64,000 bases of DNA, taken from assembly GCF_032335695.1 (NCBI RefSeq), contig NZ_JACTOJ010000008.1, forward strand, positions 124,001 through 188,000, in the 5' to 3' direction. Origin of the DNA: JACTOJ01 sp032335695. Its GTDB lineage: Bacteria > Bacillota > Clostridia > Clostridiales > Clostridiaceae. The notes under the pieces are model-generated. The model searched no databases. It worked only from the letters and a program-made list of their open reading frames with translations, and was not told the DNA's origin. Positions 8,819 to 17,603 of this stretch are shown here, piece after piece. Positions within the stretch are counted from its first letter, which is position 1. Every line of letters starts with the position of its first letter. The position numbers were made by a program, and so were the translations under genes.

Positions 8819-9509
8819 ATATATCAACCACTTTCGCATGAAATTATTTTTCGACTTAGCTCTGTTTTAAATCAGTGTTGATTTTTATACTGATTTAAAA
8901 CATTCCTTTAGTACGGTGTAGGCTATGTTTTAAAATGTTGATATCATCTTTGGAGTTCTAGAAACTCTTAGGAAGTGTCAATTATAACAAAGCATAGCCT
9001 TCGACTTATATAATATACTATATAAGAGCCTTCAAGTAAATACGAATTTGATTATGCTAGGCTTAACTTCCTTTCGGCCTTACCTATATATCTCAGCATA
9101 AAGCCTTAATAGTTCTAGCTATCCTTTGATATTTCTTAAGCCATATAGATAAGAAGATATCGGGATAACTAGTTATATAGTTATATAATTATTGGGAAGT
9201 TCCTGCGAAGCTTTAAAAGCTAGTCTCCATGAGCTTTACAGCATATTTTAATATCAAAGCCTCTGTTTTTAATTGTTAATGAGTAAAAATTCATCCTCAC
9301 TGAATTCTTTACAAATTTTTATTATTATTTTCCTTGCAGAAAACTACTGCAAGAAGAAAAAAAGAAATCGGCTCACAAAAAGAGACGATTTCCTCAATAA
9401 CTATTAATTTTAACCTCTTGCTTCTTAATTAAAATTTATGACTTACTAATCTTATTTTAAGGTCTAATATAACTAATCTCTTTGCACCAGACCCTTTATA
9501 TAAGTAGCT
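8819..9509. repeat. Long gene-free stretch with dispersed palindromic repeats
   Basis: No convincing gene is seen in about 690 bases. At 8863-8902 there is a palindrome with 14-base arms (TGTTTTAAATCAGT and its exact reverse complement). From 8901 to about 8973 follows a segment that recurs at 26701-26771, containing GTTTTAAAATGTTGATAT and CTTTGGAGTTCTA. At 9000-9250 there are many short A/T repeats such as AACTAGTTATATAGTTATATAA. It could hold a small RNA or decayed mobile DNA. Confidence 0.5.
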
Positions 9510-10331
9510 CTATATTTTTTTAGTTTTCTCCACCAGTTCCTTTGAAGAGCTGGTTATTTCATCTAAAATAGCGGTTATTTCTTCTGTAGCTGCTGCATGA
9601 CCTTCTGATACAGAGTTTACTTCATTCATCTGCTTTATTATAATCTCAATGGATTCCTTCATTTCATTTAAAACACTTAGAACTTTTTTAACGGAGTCTT
9701 CGCTGTTTTGAGACAATTTTCTCATTTCTTGAGCTACCACAGAGAAGCCTCTTCCTGCCTCTCCTGCTCTAGCCGCTTCAATAGCCGCATTTAATGCTAA
9801 TAAATTTGACTGAGAGGCAACTCCTTGTATAGCTCCTATTATTAAATCTGTCTCTGCGATTTTTTTGCTGGTACCATTTACAGCTGTCATGGCATCAGCT
9901 ATGGAATTGGCCATCTTCTGAGAACCATCTGCTATGGAATTTATAGCAGAGCTTGTCTCATTTAATGAGGAAAATAAATCTTCTGCTATTGTTTCAATAT
10001 TGGATTGAGTTTCCATGCTCTTAGCTATTCCAACTGCTCCTATAATCTCACCGCTGCTGTTTTTGACAGGGTATGCTATAGCTTTAAAAGCGATACTAAA
10101 GGCTTCTTTTGGAACAACTGCCGACACAGTTTCTCCTTTTTCCATGGCTATAGCTAGTGGATTATCCTTCGGCACTATATCTCCTTCTTTGAATTCAATA
10201 GGAAGTTTATTATTTTCATATAATGCAATGCACTTTTCTCTATCAGTTATACATACAGCTATATCTTCCTGAAGCATTTCAGGTAATAGAGGCAATACCT
10301 GATTAAAGGAATCAAAAATACTATTTTCCAT
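9510..10331 (-). CDS. Soluble methyl-accepting chemotaxis-type signalling protein
   Basis: Cytoplasmic signal transducer of 273 residues with no membrane segment. The N-terminal half (about 1-110) is a small sensor domain, with IAVCITDREK and IAYPVKNSSGEIIGAVGIAK suggesting a Cache/PAS-like fold. The C-terminal half is the MCP signalling coiled coil with the conserved hairpin tip (LLALNAAIEAARAGEAGRGF, then VVAQEMRKLSQ), which contacts CheA and CheW. Single-gene soluble MCPs of this size are common in clostridia. The ligand is unknown and no chemotaxis kinase gene is nearby. Confidence 0.88.
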   Translation of the reverse strand: MENSIFDSFNQVLPLLPEMLQEDIAVCITDREKCIALYENNKLPIEFKEGDIVPKDNPLAIAMEKGETVSAVVPKEAFSIAFKAIAYPVKNSSGEIIGAVGIAKSMETQSNIETIAEDLFSSLNETSSAINSIADGSQKMANSIADAMTAVNGTSKKIAETDLIIGAIQGVASQSNLLALNAAIEAARAGEAGRGFSVVAQEMRKLSQNSEDSVKKVLSVLNEMKESIEIIIKQMNEVNSVSEGHAAATEEITAILDEITSSSKELVEKTKKI

Positions 10332-10477
10332 CTTTTTATCTCCTTCATAAGTAAATATATTCTAAAAAGTCTTAATATATCCTCTATTATACCACTTTTC
10401 TCAAGGTTTTTAAATATATTTTTAATTTAATTTTAATTTTTATATTATTTTTAACTTTTGCATCAATAATATAGAAT

Positions 10478-11170
10478 TTAAGACATTTTTCTTACTCCAG
10501 ATACATATTCAAGCTCTCTGATTTCATTTATAATAATATGTTCATTGGAATCTCTTGGCACTAATATAGTAAAATAGCATAAACTATAATTTTCTTCACC
10601 TTCAGATATGAATTCGATATTTTTAATCTTAATTACTCTGTCCGCAAAATATTTTTCCACTCTCATTAAAGATATGTTTCCTTTTGAAAAACTTATTTCT
10701 AATTTAAGTGTTTGGCTTCTCTCTATGAATTTGTCTTCAAATTTCTTTAAAATAACTAAAACCACATATACGCATAGAGTAGATAATATGGTTATGCTGT
10801 AATATCCAAAGCCAGCAGCTATGCCTATGCAGGCTACTGTCCAAAGACTTGCTGCAGTGGTAAGCCCTTTTACAGAGCCTTTTTCGTGCAGTATGGTACC
10901 AGCACCTAAAAAGCCCACTCCTGAAATTACCTGAGCGGCTAATCTTCCATAATCAGCGCTGAACACAGATTTGCCCGTACCTGCTCCGGCCAAATGCTGT
11001 ATATCGCTAACTATCTGAAGCTGTATCATGGAAGTCACTGCTGCTCCTACACATACCAATATATGTGTCCTAAAGCCAGCAGTTCTATTATTTCTCTCCC
11101 TTTCATACCCTATTATTCCGCCTACAACAGCAGCTAATAATAATCTTAATGCAATTTCTAATTGTCCCAT
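10478..11170 (-). CDS. MgtC/SapB-family membrane protein
   Basis: Integral membrane protein of 230 residues. Four or five hydrophobic helices fill the first 150 residues, with the family signature GGIIGYERERNNRTAGFRTH and SGVGFLGAGTIL. A soluble ACT-like domain follows (about 160-230). The ATG at 11170 is chosen because AGGAGGG lies 7 bases upstream. The frame is open to 11296, but that extension runs through a repeat element. MgtC-family proteins are linked to magnesium limitation and ATP synthase modulation in other bacteria; the role here is inferred from family only. Confidence 0.9.
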   Translation of the reverse strand: MGQLEIALRLLLAAVVGGIIGYERERNNRTAGFRTHILVCVGAAVTSMIQLQIVSDIQHLAGAGTGKSVFSADYGRLAAQVISGVGFLGAGTILHEKGSVKGLTTAASLWTVACIGIAAGFGYYSITILSTLCVYVVLVILKKFEDKFIERSQTLKLEISFSKGNISLMRVEKYFADRVIKIKNIEFISEGEENYSLCYFTILVPRDSNEHIIINEIRELEYVSGVRKMS

Positions 11171-11219
11171 ATAGACCCTCCTGTCATTATCCCAATAAAA
11201 TAATATTAATATATGTTTT

Positions 11220-11260
11220 TGTTTTAAATAAGTGCTTAAAATCAACACTGATTTAAAACA
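11220..11260. repeat. Dispersed palindromic repeat, copy B
   Basis: Arms TGTTTTAAATAAGTG (11220-11234) and CACTGATTTAAAACA (11246-11260) pair with one mismatch. This is the same palindrome as at 8863-8902 and 19135-19182. It lies just upstream of the mgtC-type gene. Confidence 0.6.
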
Positions 11261-11547
11261 GGACGTAAAACTTCTATTCTCATTCTTTTCAAGCACAGTG
11301 ATAATGCTGATTCAAAAGTTCTTAGAAATATTTATATCATATGAATAATTTGGGAACATAGAATAATTATAATATAAATTTCTAAATAAAAAAAATTTCA
11401 TTTAATAATTCATAAAATTTCATAAAATTTTCACTTAATAATATTGCATTAATGGTAAATAAATGATATATTTTAAGTGTAGTCTTAATTATTTGATGCA
11501 AAAGTATTTCATATATTAATATATGAAATATATTTTTTAAGTTTTTG

Positions 11548-11561
11548 TGCAATCGGTTGCA
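11548..11561. promoter_or_regulatory. MalR-type operator before maltose phosphorylase
   Basis: TGCAATCGGTTGCA, a near-perfect palindrome of the LacI-family type, lies about 77 bases before the GH65 start. The identical sequence occurs before the binding-protein gene (24146-24159). It is probably bound by the LacI-type regulator encoded at 15712-16722; a CcpA site is the alternative. Confidence 0.7.
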
Positions 11562-11637
11562 TTTGATATAAGACTTCGCATTAATTTAACTTATATTGAA
11601 AATTTTTCCTTCATAATAAAAGTAGGAGGTTTTTACC

Positions 11638-13944
11638 GTGGTAAGCTATGTTAAAACAGATGAATGGAATGTTATACAAGACTCACTAAATCTAGAAAAC
11701 AACTTAATTCTGGAAAGTATAATGAGTGTTGGCAACGGTTATATGGGCATGCGTGGAAATTTCGAAGAAGATTTCTCTGGGACTACCCTAAGCGGCACCT
11801 ATATTGCTGGCGTATATTATCCTGATAAAACTAGAGTGGGCTGGTGGAAAAACGGTTATCCAGAGTACTTTGCAAAGGTTATAAACTCCGCAAATTTTAT
11901 TGGTATTTCTGTAAAGGTTAACGATGAAATTGTAGATCTTGCAAAGTGCGAAATAAAGGATTTTAAAAGGACTTTAAACCTGCAGCAGGGATATCTATTA
12001 AGAGAATTTACTCTTCTCAATAAAGGTAATGAGTTTAAATTCTCCGTAAAAAGATTCTTAAGCATGACTTTCAAAGAAATTGCCGCTATCTCTTACAGTA
12101 TAACTCCTTTAAAGGCAGATGCTAAATTAGAATTTACTCCTTATATAGACGGAGATGTTTCTAATGAAGATTCTAATTACGATGAAAAATTTTGGGAGGA
12201 AGTTTCGATAGATGCTTCTGTGGGAAAATTCCACATTCTTCAGAAAACTAAAAGACTTGATTTCCATGCTGCAGCTGCCTGCACCTATGATTTATTCCAA
12301 AATGGTGAGCAAATTGATATTACCCCTCAGGTTATATCAGAGCATAAATATGCAGCAAATCGTATTGTAGTACAAGCTAAGGCTAAGGAAGCTACTACAT
12401 TAGTAAAATATGTGGCTGTTACAAATAATCGTTATTATGACGCTGATACCTTAGTAGAAAAAGCTTATGGTCTAGTTAATTTGGCTCACAGTAAAGGTTT
12501 TGAAGAATTATTTATAGAACATGCTGAAAAATGGAAGCACATATGGCAGGAAGGTGATATATGCATATCCGGTGATAAAAAAGCACAGCAAGCTATTAGG
12601 TTTAATATCTTCCAGCTAAATTGCACCTATACAGGAGAAGATTCCAGACTTAATATAGGGCCTAAAGGCTTCACTGGCGAAAAATATGGCGGCAGCACTT
12701 ACTGGGATACAGAAGCTTATTGCCTTCCCTTTTATTTAAGTACCAGAGAACCCTCCATATCTAAAAATCTTCTGATTTATAGGTATAAGCACTTAGAGAA
12801 AGCTAAGGAAAATGCAAAAAAACTAGGACTTAAAGGAGCTCTTTATCCTATGGTTACCATGAACGGAGAAGAATGTCACAATGAATGGGAAATCACCTTT
12901 GAAGAGCTTCATAGGAACGCTGCCATCACTTATGCTATTTTCAACTATGTAAGGTATACTGAAGATGAACAGTACTTAGCAGATTACGGTTTCGAAGTTA
13001 TTGCTGAGACTGCTAGATTTTGGGCATCCAGAGTTAATTACAATCCTAGAAAAGACGTATATATGATGCTTGGAGTTACTGGTCCAAATGAATATGAGAA
13101 CAATGTAAATAATAATTGGTATACAAACACTATGGCCGCTTGGAATATTGAATATGCCCTCAGCACTTTAGAACTGCTAAAAGAAAAGTACAGCAGCAGA
13201 TGTACTGAGCTTATAGAAAAATTAAATTTAAAGCAGGAAGAACTCTACAAATGGCAGGACATCGTAAATAAAATGTATTATCCAAAGGATGACTCCTTAG
13301 GTATATTCCTTCAGCAGGATGGATATTTAGATAAAGAGCTCGTAAATGTTAAAGATCTAGCTCCTGAAAATCTTCCTTTAAATCAAAAATGGTCTTGGGA
13401 TAGAATTCTTCGTTCCTGTTTCATTAAGCAGGCAGATGTGCTTCAAGGTTTATTTTTCCTGCATGACAGATTTGATACTGCAGTTATTAAACAAAACTTT
13501 GATTTTTACGAGCCTAAGACTGTTCACGAGTCTTCCCTCTCCCCTTGCATACACTCTATCCTTGCAGGAGAGCTTGGCTACTACGAAAGAGCCTATGAGT
13601 TATATCTTAGAACCTCAAGACTGGATCTTGATAATTATAATAATGACACCTGCGACGGCCTTCATATTACTAGCATGGCAGGAACTTGGATGTCCATTGT
13701 ATATGGTTTTGGTGGGCTTAGAATCTGTGATAATAAATTATCCTTGAGCCCATTCATACCTAAGGCTTGGGAAGAATATTCATTTAATATAGTATTTAGA
13801 AATAGAATTATTAAAGTTTCTGTAAATAGAGAGCTCATTACTCTAAATTTAGAAGAAGGTGAGCCTTTAGAAATAAAGCTTTACCAAAAAAACATTTTGC
13901 TAAAAAAGGATTCCACTGCAATTTCAGAAAATATTAATTCTTAG
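11638..13944 (+). CDS. malP: Maltose phosphorylase (glycoside hydrolase family 65)
   Basis: Cytosolic enzyme of 768 residues that would split maltose with phosphate into beta-glucose 1-phosphate and glucose. The family layout is complete: N-terminal beta-sandwich, (alpha/alpha)6 barrel, small C-terminal beta-sheet. GVTGPNEYENNVNNNWYTN includes the proposed general acid Glu485 and is the sequence typical of maltose rather than trehalose phosphorylases. AGGAGG lies shortly before the GTG start. Beta-phosphoglucomutase, needed for its product, is at 16909, which supports this specificity. Kojibiose or nigerose phosphorylase activity in the same family is possible. The operator at 11548 suggests maltose induction. 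The next gene starts 17 bases later. Confidence 0.9.
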   Translation: MVSYVKTDEWNVIQDSLNLENNLILESIMSVGNGYMGMRGNFEEDFSGTTLSGTYIAGVYYPDKTRVGWWKNGYPEYFAKVINSANFIGISVKVNDEIVDLAKCEIKDFKRTLNLQQGYLLREFTLLNKGNEFKFSVKRFLSMTFKEIAAISYSITPLKADAKLEFTPYIDGDVSNEDSNYDEKFWEEVSIDASVGKFHILQKTKRLDFHAAAACTYDLFQNGEQIDITPQVISEHKYAANRIVVQAKAKEATTLVKYVAVTNNRYYDADTLVEKAYGLVNLAHSKGFEELFIEHAEKWKHIWQEGDICISGDKKAQQAIRFNIFQLNCTYTGEDSRLNIGPKGFTGEKYGGSTYWDTEAYCLPFYLSTREPSISKNLLIYRYKHLEKAKENAKKLGLKGALYPMVTMNGEECHNEWEITFEELHRNAAITYAIFNYVRYTEDEQYLADYGFEVIAETARFWASRVNYNPRKDVYMMLGVTGPNEYENNVNNNWYTNTMAAWNIEYALSTLELLKEKYSSRCTELIEKLNLKQEELYKWQDIVNKMYYPKDDSLGIFLQQDGYLDKELVNVKDLAPENLPLNQKWSWDRILRSCFIKQADVLQGLFFLHDRFDTAVIKQNFDFYEPKTVHESSLSPCIHSILAGELGYYERAYELYLRTSRLDLDNYNNDTCDGLHITSMAGTWMSIVYGFGGLRICDNKLSLSPFIPKAWEEYSFNIVFRNRIIKVSVNRELITLNLEEGEPLEIKLYQKNILLKKDSTAISENINS

Positions 13945-13961
13945 AAAGGTAGGTAAATATA

Positions 13962-15599
13962 ATGCCAATAAAAAAAGATTTGCCAAAAGTAGCTTATTTT
14001 TGTATGGAGTATGCCCTGGATACTGAGCTGAGGACCTATGCTGGAGGTCTTGGAATACTTGCTGGAGACTATCTCAAAGGAGCTAAAGATTTTGATTATC
14101 CTATGATAGGAATAGGCATAAAGTGGAAACAAGGATATTCAGATCAGATGCTTGATAAGGATGGTAAGCCTTTTGATGCTTATCATAATTATGACTATGA
14201 TTTTTTAAAGGATACAGGAGTTAAAGTTAAGGTTAAAATAAGACAAAGAGATGTTACCTGCAAGGTGTGGCTCTGTGATAAATACAATAATGCTCCAATT
14301 TACCTTCTAGATACGGATCTTCCTGAAAATGAAGATGCTTGGATAACAGGTCAGCTTTACGGATGGTTCGGCGAGGAAAGAATAGCTCAGGAAATGGTGC
14401 TTGGCATAGGTGGTATAAGAGCGTTAAGAGCCCTTAACATTCCTGTGGATGTATATCATTTTAATGAGGGTCATGCTCTATTTGCTGGTTTTGAGCTTAT
14501 AAAAGAAAAGATGGATAAAGGCTTTTTCTTTGAAGATGCTTTAAAGGCTTCCAGAGAAGAAATAGTTTTTACTACTCACACTCCTATAATTCAAGGCAAT
14601 GAATATCACACTTTAGACAGATTAATATATATGGGAGCTAATTCTGGTCTTACCTTAGAGCAGCTGATAGAAATAGGAGGATCTCCTTTCAATATGACTG
14701 TGGCAGCTCTTAGAATTTCTAGAATTTCAAACGCAGTAGCTCAGCTTCATAAGGAAACTGCCAATAAAATGTGGTCTGAAGTAAACGGGCGTTCAGAAAT
14801 AATCGGCATAACAAATGCTATTCATTTGCCTACTTGGGTAGATGAAAATATGATTTCCTATGCTGAAAGCTATGACAGAAGCAGTGAAAGCAAAGATAGA
14901 CTTTGGAATCAGCATATGAAAAATAAAAAAGAACTTATAGATTTTGTATATGAACGCAATGGTGTTAAGCTTGACAGCGATGCCCTATTAATAGGCTTTT
15001 CCAGAAGAGCAGCTCCTTATAAAAGAAGCAATTTAATATTTACAAAGCCTGAAGTTATAGAACCCTACTTAAAAGAGGGAAAAATTCAGATCGTATTTTC
15101 AGGAAAAGCTCATCCACTAGATGACACAGGTAAGAAAATTGTTGAAAATATAGTTGATATATCTAAGCGTTATCCTAATGCAGTAGTTTTCCTTGAAAAT
15201 TATGATATGACTATAGGAAGAATGCTTACCCATGGATCAGATATATGGCTTAACAATCCTAGACGTCCGCTAGAAGCCAGCGGTACCTCTGGAATGAAGG
15301 CTGCTATGAATGGAGTTCTTAACTTAAGCATACTTGACGGTTGGTGGCCAGAAGCTTGTAAGCATGGAGTTAACGGATGGCAGTTTGGAGATGGCTTTGA
15401 AAGTGAGGACTTCGAAGTTTTAGACGCCCATGATCTTGGATGTCTCTATAAAGTTTTATTGAAGGAAGTTTTACCTACCTACTACTCCGATAGAGATAAA
15501 TGGGTTGAAATGATGAAAAACAGTATACTTTCTACTAAAGATTATTTTTCAGTAGAAAGAATGCTTAAAGAATACTATGAAGAAATGTACATTAAATAA
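13962..15599 (+). CDS. glgP: Short alpha-glucan/maltodextrin phosphorylase (GT35)
   Basis: Pyridoxal-phosphate enzyme of 545 residues that would remove glucose from maltodextrin ends as alpha-glucose 1-phosphate. It shows FCMEYAL and GGLGILAGDY near the start, VYHFNEGHALFAGFEL, and the PLP-lysine region EASGTSGMKAAMNG with Lys446. It is much shorter than the 800-residue E. coli MalP type and belongs to the compact alpha-glucan phosphorylase branch. It is co-transcribed with GH65, so long dextrins and maltose can both be phosphorolysed. It ends at a hairpin terminator at 15657. Confidence 0.87.
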   Translation: MPIKKDLPKVAYFCMEYALDTELRTYAGGLGILAGDYLKGAKDFDYPMIGIGIKWKQGYSDQMLDKDGKPFDAYHNYDYDFLKDTGVKVKVKIRQRDVTCKVWLCDKYNNAPIYLLDTDLPENEDAWITGQLYGWFGEERIAQEMVLGIGGIRALRALNIPVDVYHFNEGHALFAGFELIKEKMDKGFFFEDALKASREEIVFTTHTPIIQGNEYHTLDRLIYMGANSGLTLEQLIEIGGSPFNMTVAALRISRISNAVAQLHKETANKMWSEVNGRSEIIGITNAIHLPTWVDENMISYAESYDRSSESKDRLWNQHMKNKKELIDFVYERNGVKLDSDALLIGFSRRAAPYKRSNLIFTKPEVIEPYLKEGKIQIVFSGKAHPLDDTGKKIVENIVDISKRYPNAVVFLENYDMTIGRMLTHGSDIWLNNPRRPLEASGTSGMKAAMNGVLNLSILDGWWPEACKHGVNGWQFGDGFESEDFEVLDAHDLGCLYKVLLKEVLPTYYSDRDKWVEMMKNSILSTKDYFSVERMLKEYYEEMYIK

Positions 15600-15656
15600 C
15601 AGTTTAAAATTCATGCTTTATTGTCCCCCCAATTGAGGTCAATTTAAAGTATGTTA

Positions 15657-15701
15657 GAAAAAATCAGCTTGAATAGTGATTTATTCAAGCTGATTTTTTT
15701 A
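15657..15701. terminator. Bidirectional terminator between GT35 and the lacI-type gene
   Basis: AATCAGCTTGAATA and TATTCAAGCTGATT pair around a short loop, with A-run on one side and T-run on the other. It serves the convergent ends of the glucan phosphorylase and regulator genes. Confidence 0.8.
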
Positions 15702-15711
15702 TGTAATTCTG

Positions 15712-16722
15712 CTATAAATTTGAGGACTCGCGTTCAATAAGAGTGGTTTTTACAATAAAATGATTATACTTAGAATAATTTTCTTCCTTTAGCCTGTCTA
15801 AAAGAAGCTTAGAAGCATTATACCCAAGGTCATAAGTATTTATTTCCACAGAGGAGAGAGGCGGATTTTGATACACCGCTATTGGTATATTATTGAAGCC
15901 TACCACAGCAATTTTATCCTCTATATTTTTCTCCTTTATGGCTTTCATAGCTCCAATAGCGATAAGATCATCTGCAGTGATTACTGCATCCGGAATGTCC
16001 TTGTCCAAAATTTTCATCATAGCTTCATATCCCGCTTTTTCTTCAAACTCTTCTGAGCTTACTACTAACTCTTTTTTTATTTCCATGCAATGAGCTTTCA
16101 TAGATCTAGTAAAGCCGTCCATTCTATCTATAGAAACGTTAAGACCTTCAGGTCCCCCGATAAAAGCGATATTCTTAAATCCTTTTTCAATAAAAGTGCT
16201 TGTCACGCTGTACATAGCTTCAAAATTATCATTATCTACCCAAATTACATCTTTAACCTCTTCTGGTCTTCCAACTACCACAAAAGGATAATCTATGCTC
16301 TTAAGATACTTTATACATTTATCGTTACTTCTTGAAGTAAGAAGTATCACTCCGTCTACTAATTTGCTATTAGTAAATTTTTTAATGCAGCTAAGCTCAT
16401 CCTTTTCATTTCTTCCGAAGGAATACATTATATTATATTCTCTTTCCTTTGCTGCCACACCTATTCCAGTCATAAGCTCTATAAAAAAAAGATTTTTGTG
16501 AAAATCCTCTGCCGCACTAGGAAGTATTAGCCCTAATATTTTAGTAGAATTATGAGCTAGGCTTCTTGCCATAGCATTAGGATAATATTTTAACTTTTCT
16601 ACTGCTTTATATACCCTTTCCTTGGTTTCATCACTTATCTTAGGATTGTTGGTAAGGACCCTAGAAACCGTAGAAGGAGAAACATTAGCTTCTTTAGCTA
16701 CATCTTTTATAGTAGCAGCCAT
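15712..16722 (-). CDS. malR: LacI-family regulator, probable maltose repressor
   Basis: Transcription regulator of 336 residues. The N-terminal helix-turn-helix is TIKDVAKEANVSPSTVSRVL, followed by a hinge helix (NAMARSLA) and a periplasmic-binding-protein-like sugar domain (LGLILP, DGVILLTSR, AFIGGP, DAVITADDLIAIGAM). It lies inside the maltodextrin cluster between convergent and divergent catabolic genes. LacI-type palindromes before four transcription units make it the likely repressor, released by maltose or maltodextrin. One of these sites (16814) lies in its own divergent promoter region, so autoregulation is likely. Confidence 0.88.
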   Translation of the reverse strand: MAATIKDVAKEANVSPSTVSRVLTNNPKISDETKERVYKAVEKLKYYPNAMARSLAHNSTKILGLILPSAAEDFHKNLFFIELMTGIGVAAKEREYNIMYSFGRNEKDELSCIKKFTNSKLVDGVILLTSRSNDKCIKYLKSIDYPFVVVGRPEEVKDVIWVDNDNFEAMYSVTSTFIEKGFKNIAFIGGPEGLNVSIDRMDGFTRSMKAHCMEIKKELVVSSEEFEEKAGYEAMMKILDKDIPDAVITADDLIAIGAMKAIKEKNIEDKIAVVGFNNIPIAVYQNPPLSSVEINTYDLGYNASKLLLDRLKEENYSKYNHFIVKTTLIERESSNL

Positions 16723-16813
16723 TTTACACCACTCCTGTTCTTTAAAACCACTCTAATTCGTAATTAAATATTACCCTTGCAAAGTGACATTAGTCAAGCT
16801 TTCATCAAGTTTG

Positions 16814-16827
16814 TGCAACCATTTGCA
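16814..16827. promoter_or_regulatory. MalR-type operator between malR and pgmB
   Basis: TGCAACCATTTGCA matches the palindrome found at 11548 and 24146 with two changed bases. It lies in the divergent promoter region and could control both directions. Confidence 0.6.
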
Positions 16828-16908
16828 TAAGGTCTCAATTTGTATTATAATATAAATATAAGTAATAATGCAAATAATTTATAATTTATTGTTAAGGAGA
16901 TGTAATAT

Positions 16909-17550
16909 ATGATTAAAGGTTGTATTTTCGATTTAGATGGCGTTATTGTAGATACTGCCAAATACCATTATAAGGCTTGGAAAAGGTTAGCCGAAGAGCT
17001 TGGCTTCGAATTTACTGAAAAAGATAATGAAAGGCTTAAAGGAGTAAGCAGGATGAAGTCCTTAGATATACTGCTTAGTGTAGGAAATCTTTCTTTTAGT
17101 GATAAAGAAAAGCTTTTCATGGCAGAAAAGAAGAATTCTTGGTATGTAGAATATATATCAAAGATGGACAAGAGCGAGCTACTCCCTGGCGTTGAGGACT
17201 TTCTAAAGGAACTCCATTCAAAGAATATAAAAGTTGCTTTAGGCTCTGCCAGCAAAAACTCAATGCTTATTATGAGAAATCTAGAGCTTGAAAAATACTT
17301 TGATGCTATAGTAGATGGCAATATGGTAAGTAAGGCAAAACCTGATCCTGAGGTATTTCTAATCGCTGCGGAAAAAATCAATTTGACCCCTTGGGAATGT
17401 GCTGTATTTGAAGATTCTCAGGCAGGTATCGAAGCCGCCAAATTGGCAGGTATGAAGGCAGTGGCTGTAGGTTCCTCTAATAACTTAAAGGATTTTGATA
17501 GAATAATAAGTTCCTTTGAAAAATTAAATATAGATTTTTTAAACTTTTAA
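16909..17550 (+). CDS. pgmB: Beta-phosphoglucomutase
   Basis: HAD-superfamily phosphotransferase of 213 residues that converts beta-glucose 1-phosphate to glucose 6-phosphate. Motif I is FDLDGVIVD with nucleophile Asp8 and acid/base Asp10. The cap region includes LKGVSRMKSLDILL, as in known PgmB proteins. Motif II/III are LGSASKN and KAKPDPEVFL, and motif IV is FEDSQAGIEAAK. It is the natural partner of maltose phosphorylase, which yields the beta anomer. AAGGAG precedes the ATG. A further operator lies between this gene and the amylase gene. Confidence 0.94.
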   Translation: MIKGCIFDLDGVIVDTAKYHYKAWKRLAEELGFEFTEKDNERLKGVSRMKSLDILLSVGNLSFSDKEKLFMAEKKNSWYVEYISKMDKSELLPGVEDFLKELHSKNIKVALGSASKNSMLIMRNLELEKYFDAIVDGNMVSKAKPDPEVFLIAAEKINLTPWECAVFEDSQAGIEAAKLAGMKAVAVGSSNNLKDFDRIISSFEKLNIDFLNF

Positions 17551-17567
17551 AAAAATTTTTTGTTTTG

Positions 17568-17581
17568 TGCAACCGTTTGAA
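17568..17581. promoter_or_regulatory. MalR-type operator before the amylase gene
   Basis: TGCAACCGTTTGAA keeps the core of the locus palindrome but loses symmetry in its last bases. It is 22 bases before the GTG start, so a bound repressor would block transcription or elongation. Confidence 0.55.
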
Positions 17582-17603
17582 TACATTGTAATGGAGTGAT
17601 ACT

